NCBI GenBank assembly: GCA_002633025.1
Contig: NMRB01000133.1
Coordinates: forward strand, 350,135-414,134
Direction: 5' to 3'
Source: Notospermus geniculatus
Lineage: Eukaryota; Nemertea; Pilidiophora; Heteronemertea; Lineidae
DNA: 64,000 nt
Shown here: positions 1-11,382 of the stretch, in pieces
Layout of the letters: each line of letters starts with the position of its first letter
Position numbering within the stretch: position 1 is the stretch's first letter
The notes under the pieces: generated by a model
What the model saw: the letters and a program-made list of their open reading frames with translations, nothing else
What the model was told of the DNA's origin: nothing
The model's database searches: none
Translations under genes and position numbers: made by a program

Positions 1-131
1 CCTCGGCCATCTTCAATGCCCTCGGCCATCTTCAATCCCTTGGCTGTCTTCAATGCCCTCAGCCGTCTTCAATCCCCTCCGCTGTCTTCAATCCCTTCGG
101 CTGCTTTCACTTCCCTCGGCTGTCTTCAATA
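1..131. repeat. 19-bp minisatellite, truncated by the window edge
   Basis: About seven diverged copies of an 18-20 bp unit containing the core TCTTCAAT with a CCTCGGC-like lead. The cores recur at 11, 30, 48, 67, 86, 104 and 124. The array continues off the left edge. Confidence 0.9.
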
Positions 132-479
132 AAGTCAGTAAAGATCATGAACAATCATCATCAACGTACAGCAATCTGAACAGCTCAGAAACACAAGATC
201 GATCGATCAAAATAATCAGTTACGGGTGAACAATTAATTATTTCACGGCACAATATTCTTGACCCAAACTCAGATGTTGGCTGATTGGATCAAAATATCA
301 ATCATTTTTCTCAAATGTCAGATGCTATAGATAGAAAAACAGAGAGAGAGAGGACGTAGTTTATCTTTATTCTGTCTCTAAATGATTGCAAATGGTCTGG
401 ATCAGAAATAATGGCTTCAACTTTCATATCATACTGTCCTGAACAACACAGATTGTACCAGTATTTATATTTTGTATGT
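132..479. other. No gene seen
   Basis: A-T-rich sequence with a short (GA)n tract near 340-352. I see no splice-bounded exon or repeat family here. Confidence 0.5.
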
Positions 480-752
480 TACCATCAGGGCTGAAGCCCT
501 AACGTATTGGCCCTGTAAATATTGAAGAGGCCATCTCAAGCTACTCATGTTCCTCACTTGGATGGGGTCTTTTACTTGCCCTTGCAAAGGAAGGCACAAG
601 GTACAAGGCGCCATGAGTTACTGTCCCATGTAATGGACATGAAGAGCCAGGGATGATATCCCACATGGCCCAGCCTGGATTCGAACCAGAGACCTGTCGC
701 TTGCTTAGTGCATGTGACAACGACTCAGCTATCAAGTGCTCAAGACCGATAA
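480..752 (-). mobile_element. SINE-A copy, near full length
   Basis: A tRNA-derived SINE in reverse orientation. The tRNA-like head (about 680-752) has a box B that reads GGTTCGAATCC on the minus strand. The body (about 490-670) contains the conserved blocks CCATCCAAGTGAGGAACATG and GGCCAATA found in all SINE-A copies. The head is diverged, so the copy is old. Confidence 0.88.
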
Positions 753-1013
753 GCAACCGTTTCAATAAGTCGGATAGTGGGGAAGATTTTTTGCTGATCG
801 AATCAGGTCAGAAGGACCAGGTGACGTCCAGAATGGACTGTTCTTTGTGTTCCTAAGCTGGGGACGAGACTGGGGTAATACTGCACAATATGAAGTGTTC
901 TGAGACTTCAGACTGCAAACAGCGGAATACCCCACATAAAAACCTCACTTTATTATCAGTATTATCATTTATTATCAAGTAATAATTCACAATCCAATTG
1001 ACAAGATTCAAAA

Positions 1014-1078
1014 GTAAACAACCTATCAACCCAATTTTTTGTAAAAAACAACCTATCAACCCAATTTTTTGTAAAATA
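1014..1078. repeat. 30-bp tandem duplication
   Basis: The unit containing ACCTATCAACCCAATTTTTT occurs at 1021 and again at 1051, almost identical. Confidence 0.9.
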
Positions 1079-1109
1079 CACCGATACCGACCACTTAGGC
1101 TGAGTGCTG

Positions 1110-1773
1110 ATTCGGCCAATTAACAATTTGATCATTTCCAAACAACTGTGGGTTTATCGGGGCAATAAATTCTCAATTGGCTCTTGTTTGCCACCAGCTG
1201 TCACATCTCTGTCACATCATCGTTACATCCACTCAAAACAAATCAAATTACACAACTCGGGCCAATTTTCTATTTCCGCCATTTGCGGATAATTTCATTC
1301 AATTCCACTTCCATCTGCATTTCTCGCTAAATATTACATTGTAACGATATAGAGATATGAAATTGAATCATAAAGTGTAATTAGAAAGTATGTCTGGATG
1401 AGTTGCCATGGATACCGATCAACCTGCAGGCAGAGTACAATAAGGGAACATCTTGAAGGTACATGTACAAGGCAAGTGAAGAATGTCATAGAAGGCCATG
1501 GAGAAACATGGCAAACGTGAGATGGAAAGACATAATGATACAAGTGCTTCAACTAAAAGCATACATTCAGCTGCAGTCAGCGCTGTGCCTGATCCACTTT
1601 TCCTGACACTACATGTACGGTACCTAGGTCGAGGTTGAGTTCTTACTTCTGAGTAGAAGGAGTGAAAGTATGGCCAAAGCGCTTCAATAAGACTACTTTT
1701 TTTCTGTATTGATAGAAAGAGAATGGCTACAACCCCATTGCAGGTGCGACTTGACATCAGCATAAAACATAAA
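1110..1773. other. No gene seen
   Basis: Unique-looking sequence. The open frames on both strands lack splice borders or recognisable motifs. Confidence 0.5.
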
Positions 1774-1917
1774 AGGCCAAATTCATGCACCAAGGGTGAT
1801 CATCGCGCGACTTAGACGCGTGTACCTTCTTCAAAAGCATGGTGGAAATGTGTGCATTTAGTGAAGTACGCGTCTGTGTCTTAATCGCGCGATGATCACC
1901 CTTGGTGAATACGGCCC
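1774..1917. mobile_element. Fold-back MITE, about 144 bp
   Basis: Arms at about 1789-1824 and 1866-1907 are inverted copies sharing CACCAAGGGTGATCATCGCG. The outer ends are GGCC and GGCC. There is no coding capacity, which is typical of a non-autonomous DNA transposon. Confidence 0.8.
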
Positions 1918-2145
1918 AAAGAGATTTCATCCAGAGGTTTTACTCACAAACAAACATTTTTGCTCAAATAAATCTGTCAAAGGAACTACTTCATTCAAAT
2001 CCTCAGTAAGTTTAAATGTCATCAGCATGACATGCATAAAACAAGCTACTGAACTGACTGATCTTTGAACTCTACCTTGAGAGGCTTCAGTATCCATGGT
2101 AATAGAAGACAACAAAGGCTGATGAACCAGCAACGGAGTGGTAAA

Positions 2146-2272
2146 GAGCAGGTACGTGACCTGAACACCTGTGCTGTGGTATCCCAAGGGGAAAGGAGTA
2201 GAACAAAAGAGCAGGTACCTGACCTGAACACCTGATGCTGTGGCATCCCAAGGGGAAAGGAGTAAAACAGCT
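2146..2272. repeat. 63-bp tandem duplication
   Basis: Two copies start at 2146 and 2209. Each has GAGCAGGTAC, CCTGAACACCTG and CCCAAGGGGAAAGGAGTA, with few differences. Confidence 0.93.
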
Positions 2273-2639
2273 CCAAATGATACATTTCCAGGACAACTCC
2301 TCAGCAATGCACAAGGCAGGAGTATATGGTCTGGAATATTTGATTCGACTAAGTTGCGCTCTGTTTTTAAATGATAATGAATACTTTATGCATTCATAAA
2401 ATAGGAAAATCTTGATTTGTCATTGGCGAAAAATACACTCTTCGATGCACGTTGATGCACACGATCACCAACCATAAAGGCCTGTTTCCACTGCAACGTA
2501 TTCCGCCGCGGTTTGCAGTAAACGGTGCAGTTTTCACAGGGTTTTGGATTCTTCTTGTGATTTAACAAATAAAATACATGGTGTGTTAATTATCCCAATG
2601 CCTGTGAAAACCGCTCCACTCACCGCACACGACGGAATC
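2273..2639. other. No gene seen
   Basis: No exon with splice borders and no recognisable repeat family. Confidence 0.45.
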
Positions 2640-2829
2640 CACTGAAGTGTAAATCCAGCAGCATACCACAAGTGAGCAAAATCAGCCGGATTGACGCCAA
2701 GTGTGCGCTTGACAGCGATGCCTGGAATCTTCTCACCAGCAATGTTCACCCATTGTCAAACAGTACCAAAGATTAGCCTGTGGTGGCTGGCAAAAAGATT
2801 GGTGGCGAGGCTGCCTATACATGCTATAG
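2640..2829. mobile_element. Diverged family E copy
   Basis: Carries scrambled family E segments: AGTGAGCAAAATCAGCCGG, then CCAAAGATTAGCCTG, GGTGGCTGG and GATTGGTGGCGAG. These match the order in the better copies at 4843-5068 and 5774-6005. Confidence 0.55.
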
Positions 2830-3519
2830 TGTAATAATAATAATAATAATAATACCTTATATTTAAGTGCTCCATTCATGCAAAGCACGCTCTGGAGCAC
2901 TGTACAATAGATTAAAACATTTAAATTGACAGAAAAGAAATATACATATAAGCATGACATTGGGGAATTAGAAGTAAAATTACTATATATGAGATTGTTA
3001 AAAATAAGACCGAGTAAAAAGATGTGTTTTTAAAGCAGCCTTGAATTCCGTGATGTCCGTGATCTGCCGTAGGTACTCAGGGAGAGCATTCCATAATTTT
3101 GGAGCAGCGACCCTGAATGATCGGTCCCCATAACTTGTTCTCGTACGCGGCACGGCCAGCAATGACACACCCCCAGATCTGAGTGATCTGCCTGGGGCGT
3201 ATTTGCCCACCATGTCGCAAATATACGTGGGTGCAAGGCCACGGACAGCACGGAAAGTGTGAGTCAGTGTCTTGAAATCCACACGGGCCCAAACAGGGAG
3301 CCAGTGCAGATCAATTAGAACGGGGGTTATATGCTCCCGAAGCTTTGTCCTGGTTATAACCCTGGCTGCTGAGTGCTGTACACGGGTCAACTTATGCATG
3401 ATTACCTCTGGGACACCCTGCAATAAGGCATTGCNCATCCCAACCCCCACTTTCAACAGGGCGATTCCACGAGCCTTAACAGAGAGGTTTTTGCAGATTT
3501 TGTTTTCTGTACCTTTCAT
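2830..3519 (-). mobile_element. LINE remnant: C-terminal end of a non-LTR retrotransposon ORF2 plus 3' tail
   Basis: A minus-strand frame (3519 to 2998) gives about 173 residues. It includes the blocks LHWLPV, RSLRS, YGDRSFRVAAPKLWN and FKAALKTHLF. These are typical of the segment after the reverse transcriptase in CR1/L2/Jockey-like LINEs. The stop is followed by about 140 bp of 3' sequence ending in an (ATT)n tail (plus strand TAA repeats, 2832-2855). Endonuclease and the RT catalytic core are absent, so this is a 5'-truncated dead copy. One N at 3435 interrupts the frame. The tail resembles that at 26672-26960. Clade assignment is inference. Confidence 0.85.
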
Positions 3520-3539
3520 CTTTTACAGCAACTGATTTC

Positions 3540-4289
3540 TAAATGTGTGGTAGAGCTAGAGCTAGAGCTGAGCTATGCAAAGGTAGGAATATCTGGGATC
3601 TTGGTTCATTAGCAAAGCAGTAATTAACAAAAATTTCGGTGTCAAACAGGACATCTTTGCGGACACGTTATGTCCCGTTCGACACCACTTATTTCTATTA
3701 ATTACTGCCGCACTGTAGTACCCAGCCCACAGATGATGGTATCATTGAATAGCTCAGCACAGGCCCTATCTCTGCCATGGAACCAGCATCAATTTCGACA
3801 GAATATGAAGGGCGAAATTTGACAGAACAACTTCGAAACCCCTCTAATGCAATGCCGTGGAATCGCCCAACACATTATTGCCAATTTCAACTTTCCCAAT
3901 TTAAGCACTTCAATCCGCCAGTCAACCTTGTACACCTCATCAACCTCACACACAGCCTGCTGTTGACATAACACGCAACATCATCGCTTATGAAACGTCG
4001 AGAAAATGCACAAAAGCGGTTAATGGAAACAGCTGCCGTATTGTACTGACATAAAGCCGACTAATAATCCGTAAGAAACAACCCAATCGATCAACCAACC
4101 ATTATTAGCCGCAATCCACTTTTTACCAATAACCAATCTTCGGGCGTTTTGCCATCATGTTTGCTCTGCTCCTTGACAAGCCAAGCAATTATCATCCACC
4201 TTGTCATAAATTCCCATGATGTGGCGTTGAAAAATGTGACATGTTGAAAGTTTCCTCATGATTGAGACGTCAGGGGCTGGTATTTGTAC
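3540..4289. other. No gene seen
   Basis: Mostly unique. The 64-codon and 61-codon frames near 3780-3974 overlap on opposite strands and show no family motif. Confidence 0.5.
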
Positions 4290-4421
4290 TTTTATTTGAT
4301 TTTTCCGTCAGGGCTGAAACCATGGCATTATTGGCCCTGGTAAGTATGAAAGAGGCCATCTCAAGCTACTCATGTTCCTCACTTGGATGGGGTCTTTTAC
4401 TTGCCCTTGCAAAGGCAATAG
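4290..4421 (-). mobile_element. SINE-A 3' half
   Basis: Minus-strand tail and body, from the CCCTGA-like end to GGCAAGTAAAAGACC. The plus strand reads CCTGGTAAGTATGA, an intact 5' splice-site-like motif. Confidence 0.88.
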
Positions 4422-4548
4422 CTGAAATGTACTACGTAACAGGTAAACAATAGCAGATCAATGCACAGGCAATCTGACAGCCCTTGTTGATCATTCAGCG
4501 ACTTCCAACGGGTTTTCCTAAACCGCCACACATTTGGTTTTGCACATG
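4421..4548. repeat. Unclassified repeat U1, copy 1
   Basis: About 125 bp closely matching 31636-31760. Shared blocks include GCTGAAATGTACTAC, CAATCTGACAGCCCTTGTTG and CAGCGACTTCCAACGGGTT. Here it abuts a SINE-A tail directly. Confidence 0.85.
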
Positions 4549-4645
4549 AGACAAATTAGCATTCTCCACAGAGTTTTTACTTTTAATCAATTTCAGCATC
4601 ATTGCCAGGTACCTGGACACGATGCCTGTAGGAGCCCTGGCCTGT

Positions 4646-5584
4646 ACTTATTAGGCAATCCCCCAATATCTCAATCGTCAAGGATTTGTTCTGCTGAGGA
4701 GGAAGATCAATCATCTGCGGCAAGGGATTGAGAAATTCATCACTGTGGAATGAGTCAGCACTCAGTGGCGAAATTATCTGGTTATGTTGCAATCAACTTA
4801 ACCCTACCCAAATCATATATCTCATTCAACATGTTCAAGCTAGCAGCACACCAGATGACATCACAAGCGATCTGATCACCAGCGAGCAAAATCGGCTGTT
4901 GACGCCAGGTACATGTATGCACTGGACAGCCACGTGCGGAGTCCTTTCGCCAGCGATGTTTGCCCAATCTTGAATAATACCAAAGTAGATATTGTCAAGT
5001 CTGCGGTGGCTGGTGAGAAGATCGGTGGCGAGTAGCCTAGATTACTTGCGACATCGCTTGGTGTGCTGCTGGTTTAGAACACGATTGGCACAGACGAGTC
5101 ACATGTCCAACAGACCACTTTGATCTGCAGTCCTCGCAACAATGGCGATCATAACTACGATAGAGGGCAGCACATAGTAATGAGGTCCTATACAATGGAT
5201 GTCTTTTATGTGGGAAATTGATCAGGACCTGATGTCCCTAGGAGCAGTCAGCCGTGCTTATCGCCAACAGATGGAAGCAAAGTTCTACTGGACCAATACA
5301 ATAGAAAATCCTCCTGATTGGTGCTCAATCAACCATGAGTGGGTCCGCTAGGCATTGAATTGGGCCGTAGTGACATCTATTGGTCAACTGACAGACAGTT
5401 CCTGTTCAATTACCGTATTTTAACCACTAGTGACACCTATTGAGGCAGTGGGTTAGCCTACAGTCCTCATTGTGTTCTCCTTGGGTACTCACTCTACCGC
5501 CCTTCATTGTGCACACCATTTGTAAAAAGGGTGGGGGGAGGGGAGCAGGAAAAGGAAGTGATAAACTTGTTCATATTCAGTGTA
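4646..5584 (+). repeat. Segmental tandem duplication, copy 1
   Basis: A 939-bp block starting TTAGGCAATCCCCC and ending TTCATATTCAGTGTA. It is repeated almost base for base at 5586-6988. A single N at 5585 sits exactly on the junction. Copy 1 lacks the 472-bp insert of copy 2. Confidence 0.95.
4843..5068. mobile_element. Family E fold-back MITE, in duplication copy 1
   Basis: Inverted ends CAGCACACCAGATGACATCA (left) and a right end reading CATCGCTTGGTGTGCTGCTG. They give a 225-bp element with imperfect arms of about 45 bp. Confidence 0.7.
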
Positions 5585-5773
5585 NTTAGGCAATCCCCCA
5601 ATATCTCAATCGTCAAGGATTTGTTCTGCTGAGGAGGAAGATCAATCATCTGCGGCAAGGGATTGAGAAATTCATCATTGTGGAATGAGTCAGCACTCAC
5701 TCAGTGGTGAAATTATCTGGTTATGTTGCAATCACCTTAACCCTAACCAAATAGTATCTCATTTAACATGTTC

Positions 5774-6005
5774 AAGCCAGCAGCACACCAGGTGACATCA
5801 CAAGTGATTTGATCGCCAGCGAGCAAAATCCGCTGTTGACACCAGGTGTGCACTAGACAGCCAGGTGTGGAGTCCTTTCGCCAGCGACGTTCGCCCAATC
5901 TTGAATAATACCAAAGTAGATATCGTCAAGTCTGCGGTGGCTGGTGAGAAGATCGGTGGCGAGTAGCCTAGATCACTTGCGACATCGCTTGGTGTGCTGC
6001 TGGTT
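5774..6005. mobile_element. Family E fold-back MITE, in duplication copy 2
   Basis: The duplicate of the element at 4843-5068. It has the same inverted ends with a few substitutions. Confidence 0.7.
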
Positions 6006-6198
6006 TAGAACACGATTGGCACAGACGAGTCACATGTCCAACAGACCAATTTGATCTGCAGTCCTCGCAACAATGGCGATCATAACTACGATAGAGGGCA
6101 GCACATACAATGTAGTAATGAGGTCCTATACAATGGATGTCTTTTATGTGGGAAATTGATCAGGACCTGGCGTCCCTAGGAGCAGTCAGCCGTGCTTA

Positions 6199-6670
6199 GG
6201 CCATTCCAATTTGATTGTTAGTTTAACGGATCTTTTTCATCAAAAGTGGCATGCTGCTGGCGAAAAAAAAATAAGAATAAAATGAAGGAGTTGAACTGAT
6301 AAACTTCACTGTGATGCACATCAGCATTGTTTGAATGACAATATTACCCGTTTCTTCATCAGCCATTGATCTACGGGGTTACCACCAGTTCACATTACGG
6401 GATCCCAGATTACTGAGGCGCTGTGAGGCATGTGTTCCGCCCACTGTTCGCGACTTGAGAGACACTTACGCATGTTTTCCAAGCAAAAAAATGGTATTTT
6501 TATTTTTATTTTTTCACTGAGGGTGATTGAGTGGTGCGGGCACAAAAAAAGTATTTTTTTAATTCAAAACTGTGAATTGGTGATGCGGGTGAAATAAAAA
6601 AATTTTATTTCATTTTGGCAATTTGGGGTAGAGGGAAATCCGTTAAACTAACAATCAAATTGGTATGGCC
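6199..6670 (+). mobile_element. Family M MITE (PIF/Harbinger-like), 472 bp
   Basis: Terminal inverted repeats GGCCATTCCAATTTGATTGT (left) and CAATCAAATTGGTATGGCC (right), preceded by TTA. A second copy at 57365-57835, in reverse orientation, is flanked on both sides by TAA. Three-base TWA duplications are typical of PIF/Harbinger elements. There is no transposase frame. Confidence 0.85.
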
Positions 6671-6989
6671 AACAGATGGAAGCAAAGTTCTACTGGATCA
6701 ATACAAAAGAAAATTCTCCTGATTGGTGCTCAATCAACCATGAATGGGTCCGCTAGGCATTGAATTGGGCCGTAGTGACACCTATTGGTCAACTGACAGA
6801 TAGTTCCTGTTCAATTACCGTATTTTAACCACTAGTGACACCTATTGAGGCAGTGGGTTAGCCTACAGTCCTCATTGTGTTCTCCTTGGGTACTTACTCT
6901 ACCGCCCTTCATTGTGCACACCATTTGTAAAAAGGGGGTGGGTGGGGAGCAGGAAAAGGAAGTGATAAACTTGTTCATATTCAGTGTAA

Positions 6990-7409
6990 AAATCAACTTT
7001 TTTTCAAAACAAACGAGAGAATAGTGTCAGTCAATCAACATACTGTGGATTGAATCATCCCACCAGAGGAAGGCTTACAAGTTATTGATTGACCTGTTTT
7101 CCTACTTTATGATAAAACCCACTCAATATTTCCCATTAATTCAAGTCAACACAACACTGGTCTGCTGATATCAATAAAGGTTAACAGACTGGCCACTCGG
7201 TTAGCGTGGGTGGGCGGTGCATTCAAGTATTCCTAATGTCAAGTGTCAAGCATAAAATTAGATGAACATACAGAATTCTGAAGATTTCAACCATGATTTC
7301 TAAGAAGAGAAGACAGGAATGACATGACATCACAACTGACACCAGCATCAGCAACTGTTTCACTGGGTCACCTACGTTCACGACTCAGGCAGCCACACTG
7401 CAACCAGTA
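6990..7409. other. No gene seen
   Basis: Unique sequence after the duplication, with no exon-like structure. Confidence 0.5.
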
Positions 7410-7650
7410 AGAAATTCATTACACCAGGTGATATCACAAGTTATCTAATCACCACTGATCTGATCGCCTGCCACCGCAGACTAGGTGGTATCGGTTTGGT
7501 ATTGTTTGATAGGCCTATTGGGCGAGCATGGCTGGTGAGAAGATTCCACGCATCGCTGTCCAGCGCAGACTTGACACAGTCAATTTCGCTCAGTGGTGAG
7601 CAGATCGCTTGTGATATCACCTGGCATGCTGCTGGCTTTAAAGGAATTTT
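7410..7650. mobile_element. Family E fold-back MITE
   Basis: Left end CACCAGGTGATATCACAAG is inverted at the right as CTTGTGATATCACCTGG. Internal blocks such as GGCTGGTGAGAAGAT match the other E copies. Confidence 0.75.
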
Positions 7651-8154
7651 TGATTCAATATTTTTATTGCTGGAAGATGTTTTTGGGCAAAGGATACTTA
7701 GGCAGGGCTTTCATTAATTTCTGATGTCAGGGTGTCGATGACTTCCACCGTTTTTTCCCAATGCGTCAATGACTCCCATCCCTGGAGACCAATGCATCAC
7801 CTGACTCCCTCATTTTGTGGTCAATGCGTATTGCCTTATTCACCATTATATATAGTCTGATCTTTTTTCCTTTTTTGACATGACGACTGTTGTCTGTGTT
7901 TGTATCGAAAACTTCAAATAAAACACTAGTTTTCTCTTGCTTGTTGGTACCTTACATCATAAATCAATGGGTCTTCTCGCGAGGGACAGGCCGGAAAACA
8001 ATGTTCATGGATTTAAATAGAGTAAGCTGCCACGCCATACAAGACAGACAGAAAGCCACGTGCTATGATAAAAGTCACGAAAATGAATGGTGACGTCAGC
8101 GGTGTTGCCGCCTGGTGCTGAGTCATTGTGTGATCAGTGTATTGTGTGGAGAGA
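7651..8154. other. No gene seen
   Basis: Contains short degenerate repeats of CAATGCGT near 7755-7830. No supported exon. Confidence 0.45.
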
Positions 8155-8513
8155 TGAACGCGATCGTCAACAGAACGTCAGGCGGCTGTGTGCTATCATT
8201 TGGCTATAATACTAAGACGGAAACATCTTCCCGCCGCGGGGTTGGGCGTTTCAGGAATACGGCCAGGAGCGGGATGCTGATGCGTATTTCGACGATCATA
8301 TAATAATTTTAGAGCGTATTTGACTTCTTNATGAACGCGATCGTCAACAGAAAGTCAGGCGGCTGTGCGCTATCATTTGGCTATAATACTAAAGAGTAGA
8401 CGGAAACATCTTCCCGCCGCCGCGGTTGGGCGTTTCAGGAATACGGCCAGGAGCGGGATACTGATACGTATTTCGACGATCATATAATAATTTTAGAGCG
8501 TATTTGACTTCTT
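8155..8513 (+). repeat. About 180-bp tandem duplication joined at an N
   Basis: Copy 1 is 8155-8329 and copy 2 is 8332-8513. Both run from GAACGCGATCGTCAACAGAA to AGCGTATTTGACTTCTT. They differ by a few substitutions and small indels. The N at 8330 lies on the junction. Confidence 0.93.
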
Positions 8514-8609
8514 TGAAGTGCAAGGCAATGCGTATTTGACGAACACTCTATTTTTTTCGTGCGTAAATTGAGATTTCAGTGCGTAAAATACGTCCATACG
8601 CACGCTATT

Positions 8610-8860
8610 GAAAGCCCTGCCATTTGTTTCCTAGTGGCAGGTCCTGGTGCGGTTCGAATCCAGCATGGGCCATATGGGATTAATCATCCCTGACAGTCCA
8701 TCTCATGGGACAAGAAGCCATGGTGCCTTGTGCATTGTACCATTACAAGGGCAAGTAAAAGACCCCATCCAAGTGAGGAACATGAACAGCTTGAGATGGT
8801 CTCTTCCATACTTACCAGGGCCAATAATGCGATGGCTTCGGCAATGATGGAAAAATCCAT
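8610..8860 (+). mobile_element. SINE-A copy, head truncated
   Basis: Box B GGTTCGAATCC near 8651, then the full body and the tail GGCCAATAATGC. The first half of the tRNA head is lost. Confidence 0.9.
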
Positions 8861-9244
8861 TATACAATACATTACAAGCGTCAACTTTCTACATTTTCGA
8901 CTATCACCCAACTCCACACGATCCCTTATCAAAAAGTTCCCCGCTACGTTCGTTGCAAAGGTGATTTCGGCAACGCTTAATCATTCATACTTTTGAACAA
9001 AAGAAAGCGTGAGCAATCCTTTAGCTACAGCGTGAACGCAGCATCAATTAGTAAAAGTATCCTATGACGGAATGCGTGTTGTATTGTACGGATGAGAAGT
9101 TACACAAAGCATTTTGTTCTGGTGATGAATTGTACATGATGTGCTTGTCAATTTCATTGTAATGTACAGGGTAAACCAAAAAAATTGTGATTACCGAGTA
9201 TGTTACCACATGCTGATAATTACTCAGCAGCAGTTATGCAAAGG

Positions 9245-9440
9245 CGTAGTCACCCAGGTGTCCCGGATTTGAATCCTTGTCCTGTGGTGTTTACCATCCC
9301 CAACTCTTCAGGTCCATCGCATGGGACAGTAAGCCATGGTGCCTTGTACCTTGTGCCTTTGTAAGGGCAAGTAAAAGACCTCATCCAAGTGAGGAACACA
9401 AATTCCTTGAGAGGTGCTCTTCTTCCTACGAACGGCTGGC
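9245..9440 (+). mobile_element. SINE-A copy, diverged
   Basis: Shows CATCGCATGGGACAGTAAGC, GGCAAGTAAAAGACC and AAGTGAGGAACA. The head and tail are degraded. Confidence 0.85.
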
Positions 9441-9452
9441 AATAGATTTTAA

Positions 9453-9658
9453 CTCATCTGCCTCCAGGTTTGAGCAGACGGTATCTTCTGTTGAAGTTTT
9501 CTAAAATCCTTGGAAATAAATTGGAAAAAAATTTGAAGAAATATTCTTCAGATGGTTGATAGGAACAACCTTTCTTCAAATATTTTTCAATCAATACCAT
9601 AGGATGTGAGAAAACTTTGACAGAAGATGTCGTCTGCTGGACTCTGGGGGCAGATGAG
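9453..9658 (+). mobile_element. Family L fold-back MITE with TTAA flanks
   Basis: A 206-bp near-palindrome. The ends are CTCATCTGCCTCCAG and its inverse CTGGGGGCAGATGAG, with TTAA at 9449-9452 and 9659-9662. A reverse-oriented copy lies at 42949-43153. TTAA is the target of piggyBac-type elements. The class is inference, since the ends are not canonical piggyBac ends. Confidence 0.8.
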
Positions 9659-9662
9659 TTAA

Positions 9663-10890
9663 TAACCCTAGTGGTGAGTTCGGGAACAAAATTACAGAAA
9701 AATGAGCTGTAGTTAAATTCTTTTTCATCGTGCAATAATCGGTTTAGTTATCTGTCTCGAACTCTCTGAATCATGTCAAACTGCTGACAGAATTCCTTTC
9801 AATTGGCCAATAAATCTAAATAAAAGACGGCGTGGGTGATCTTTATTTGAATATTAATGTTCACGTTACATCATCTCTGGCAGAAGACTGATAACATTGG
9901 CGATAACATTGGCGGTAAATTGTCATTTTGAATGAAAAAATTGGCCAATCAGAGACAAGGATATGAAATGTGGCTCACAAATCATCCAATCAGAGGTAAG
10001 TTTATGGAACTTTCAAATTTAGTTTATATGAGGTTGAGTTCTGCCCTGATAGCCGATTGGTTATCATATCCATTTTAGCGGCAGTACCCGCATTCAAATC
10101 CAGTTCTCTGCAATGTTGATATTTACCAGTTTACCACTTTCCGCTGCCATGATTCCTCGTTTCAACTGGTATCAGATCGTTCTTCATGTTGTTGTGCATG
10201 TTCTAAGTATAGTCACGAAAACGAAATCCTCAAAACTCCCACAATGCACTGTTTATATTTTCGTCACTTCCAGTGGCAGCCAGATTTCTGCCGTCCTCAT
10301 TAGCCAGGACCAATCCTTCGCGAAAGCCAGCCCAGCCCCTATCAGAGGATTGGGTACCAATAATTTACCTGAACAAGGGACCAGTCTACTGTATATTGTC
10401 CATAATGAATTTGACAGTCAACGATACCGAATTTTAACAATATTATCTTTTCCGTTCATTGCTGCTCTTGAAATGATTCCAGAATGCCCAATGAAGCATA
10501 ATTCAATTTATTATTCAATTGTTGCCGCGAGGAATGGAAATCAGTGACGTCACTTTTTATTTCCCGATAAAATATCACAAAAAATACGCACTGCAATTGA
10601 GGCCATTTTTCATCAAGCTCCTTAATTGACAACCCGTCAATCAATTAATGTTGCCGCGCACGTGTTCAATTAGAAATCTCGAGGGATCGTAAGACGTGAC
10701 TTGGAATGTTCATGCCTCGTAGGGCACTGTTTTACGAGATATGTCAACACTGTTGAAATAAAACTATGACATGTGCATGTCTAGTTTGCATATCATCGGT
10801 TTCATGCCGGCAGATGTCATTTGTCAATGCCAGATAGTGGTAAAAAGGTTTAATTTTGATCTTTTTTTCGGTGTTGACGCAGCACTGTGT
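9663..10890 (+). other. No gene seen; isolated SINE-A head
   Basis: A tRNA-like head (10043-10104) has box A TAGCCGATTGG and box B ATTCAAATCC but no SINE body. The 144-codon plus-strand frame at 10113-10547 starts just after it and shows no recognisable domain. Confidence 0.5.
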
Positions 10891-11135
10891 TGAATATTCA
10901 TCGTTTCGACGGCCCCCCGCCATCTTGAATTTCTTCCAAACTGCACATGCGCAGTTACATCTGGTAGGCAATCTCGCGCAGGTTTTGGGGGACACAGTGC
11001 GTGAGTGGGGCAAATTCGTATCTCTTGAACAATCACTTTGCGTTGTTTTGCCTACAAGAAAAGTGCGCATGCGCGGGTTCCAAGAAATCTCCGTGGAAAC
11101 CAAGATGGCGGCAGGTCGTCGAAACGATGAATTCA
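10891..11135. mobile_element. Fold-back MITE, 245 bp
   Basis: Arms of about 85 bp. Left TGAATATTCATCGTTTCGAC and right GTCGAAACGATGAATTCA are inverse, as are internal GCCATCTTG/CAAGATGGC. A GCATGCGC-like motif lies in each arm. Confidence 0.85.
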
Positions 11136-11146
11136 GGAACTGCTTA

Positions 11147-11222
11147 GCACTGTGCAAGTGGCAGGTCCCTGATTCGAATCCAGTCTAGGCCACATCTGGC
11201 TCTTCAGTCTGTCACATGGTTT
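11147..11222 (+). mobile_element. SINE-A head fragment
   Basis: Reads AAGTGGCAGGTCCCTGATTC with box B GATTCGAATCC, followed by GGCTCTTCAGTC. The body is lost. Confidence 0.8.
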
Positions 11223-11382
11223 TTGGAGGGCTTAATTTAGATCACCGTCACAAGATTTTAGTAGTGTCGATGCGCATCACGTCTCAGAAGGGATTTTTCA
11301 GAGCCGGGCTTGACACGGGTCTAAAAAAGCCCGGGGATTTCTATGTACTGTAAACAGGGCTGCAGTGACACCACAACAATTT

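Larger units (their letters stand above)
5586..6988 (+). repeat. Segmental tandem duplication, copy 2, carrying an insert
   Basis: Repeats copy 1 with scattered substitutions and small indels. It is interrupted at 6199-6670 by a 472-bp element, after which identity resumes at AACAGATGGAAGCAAAG. Confidence 0.95.

Noticed and set aside
2998-3519. Intact reverse transcriptase gene
   Set aside because: Only the post-RT C-terminal segment is present, with no catalytic core or endonuclease, so it is a truncated LINE.
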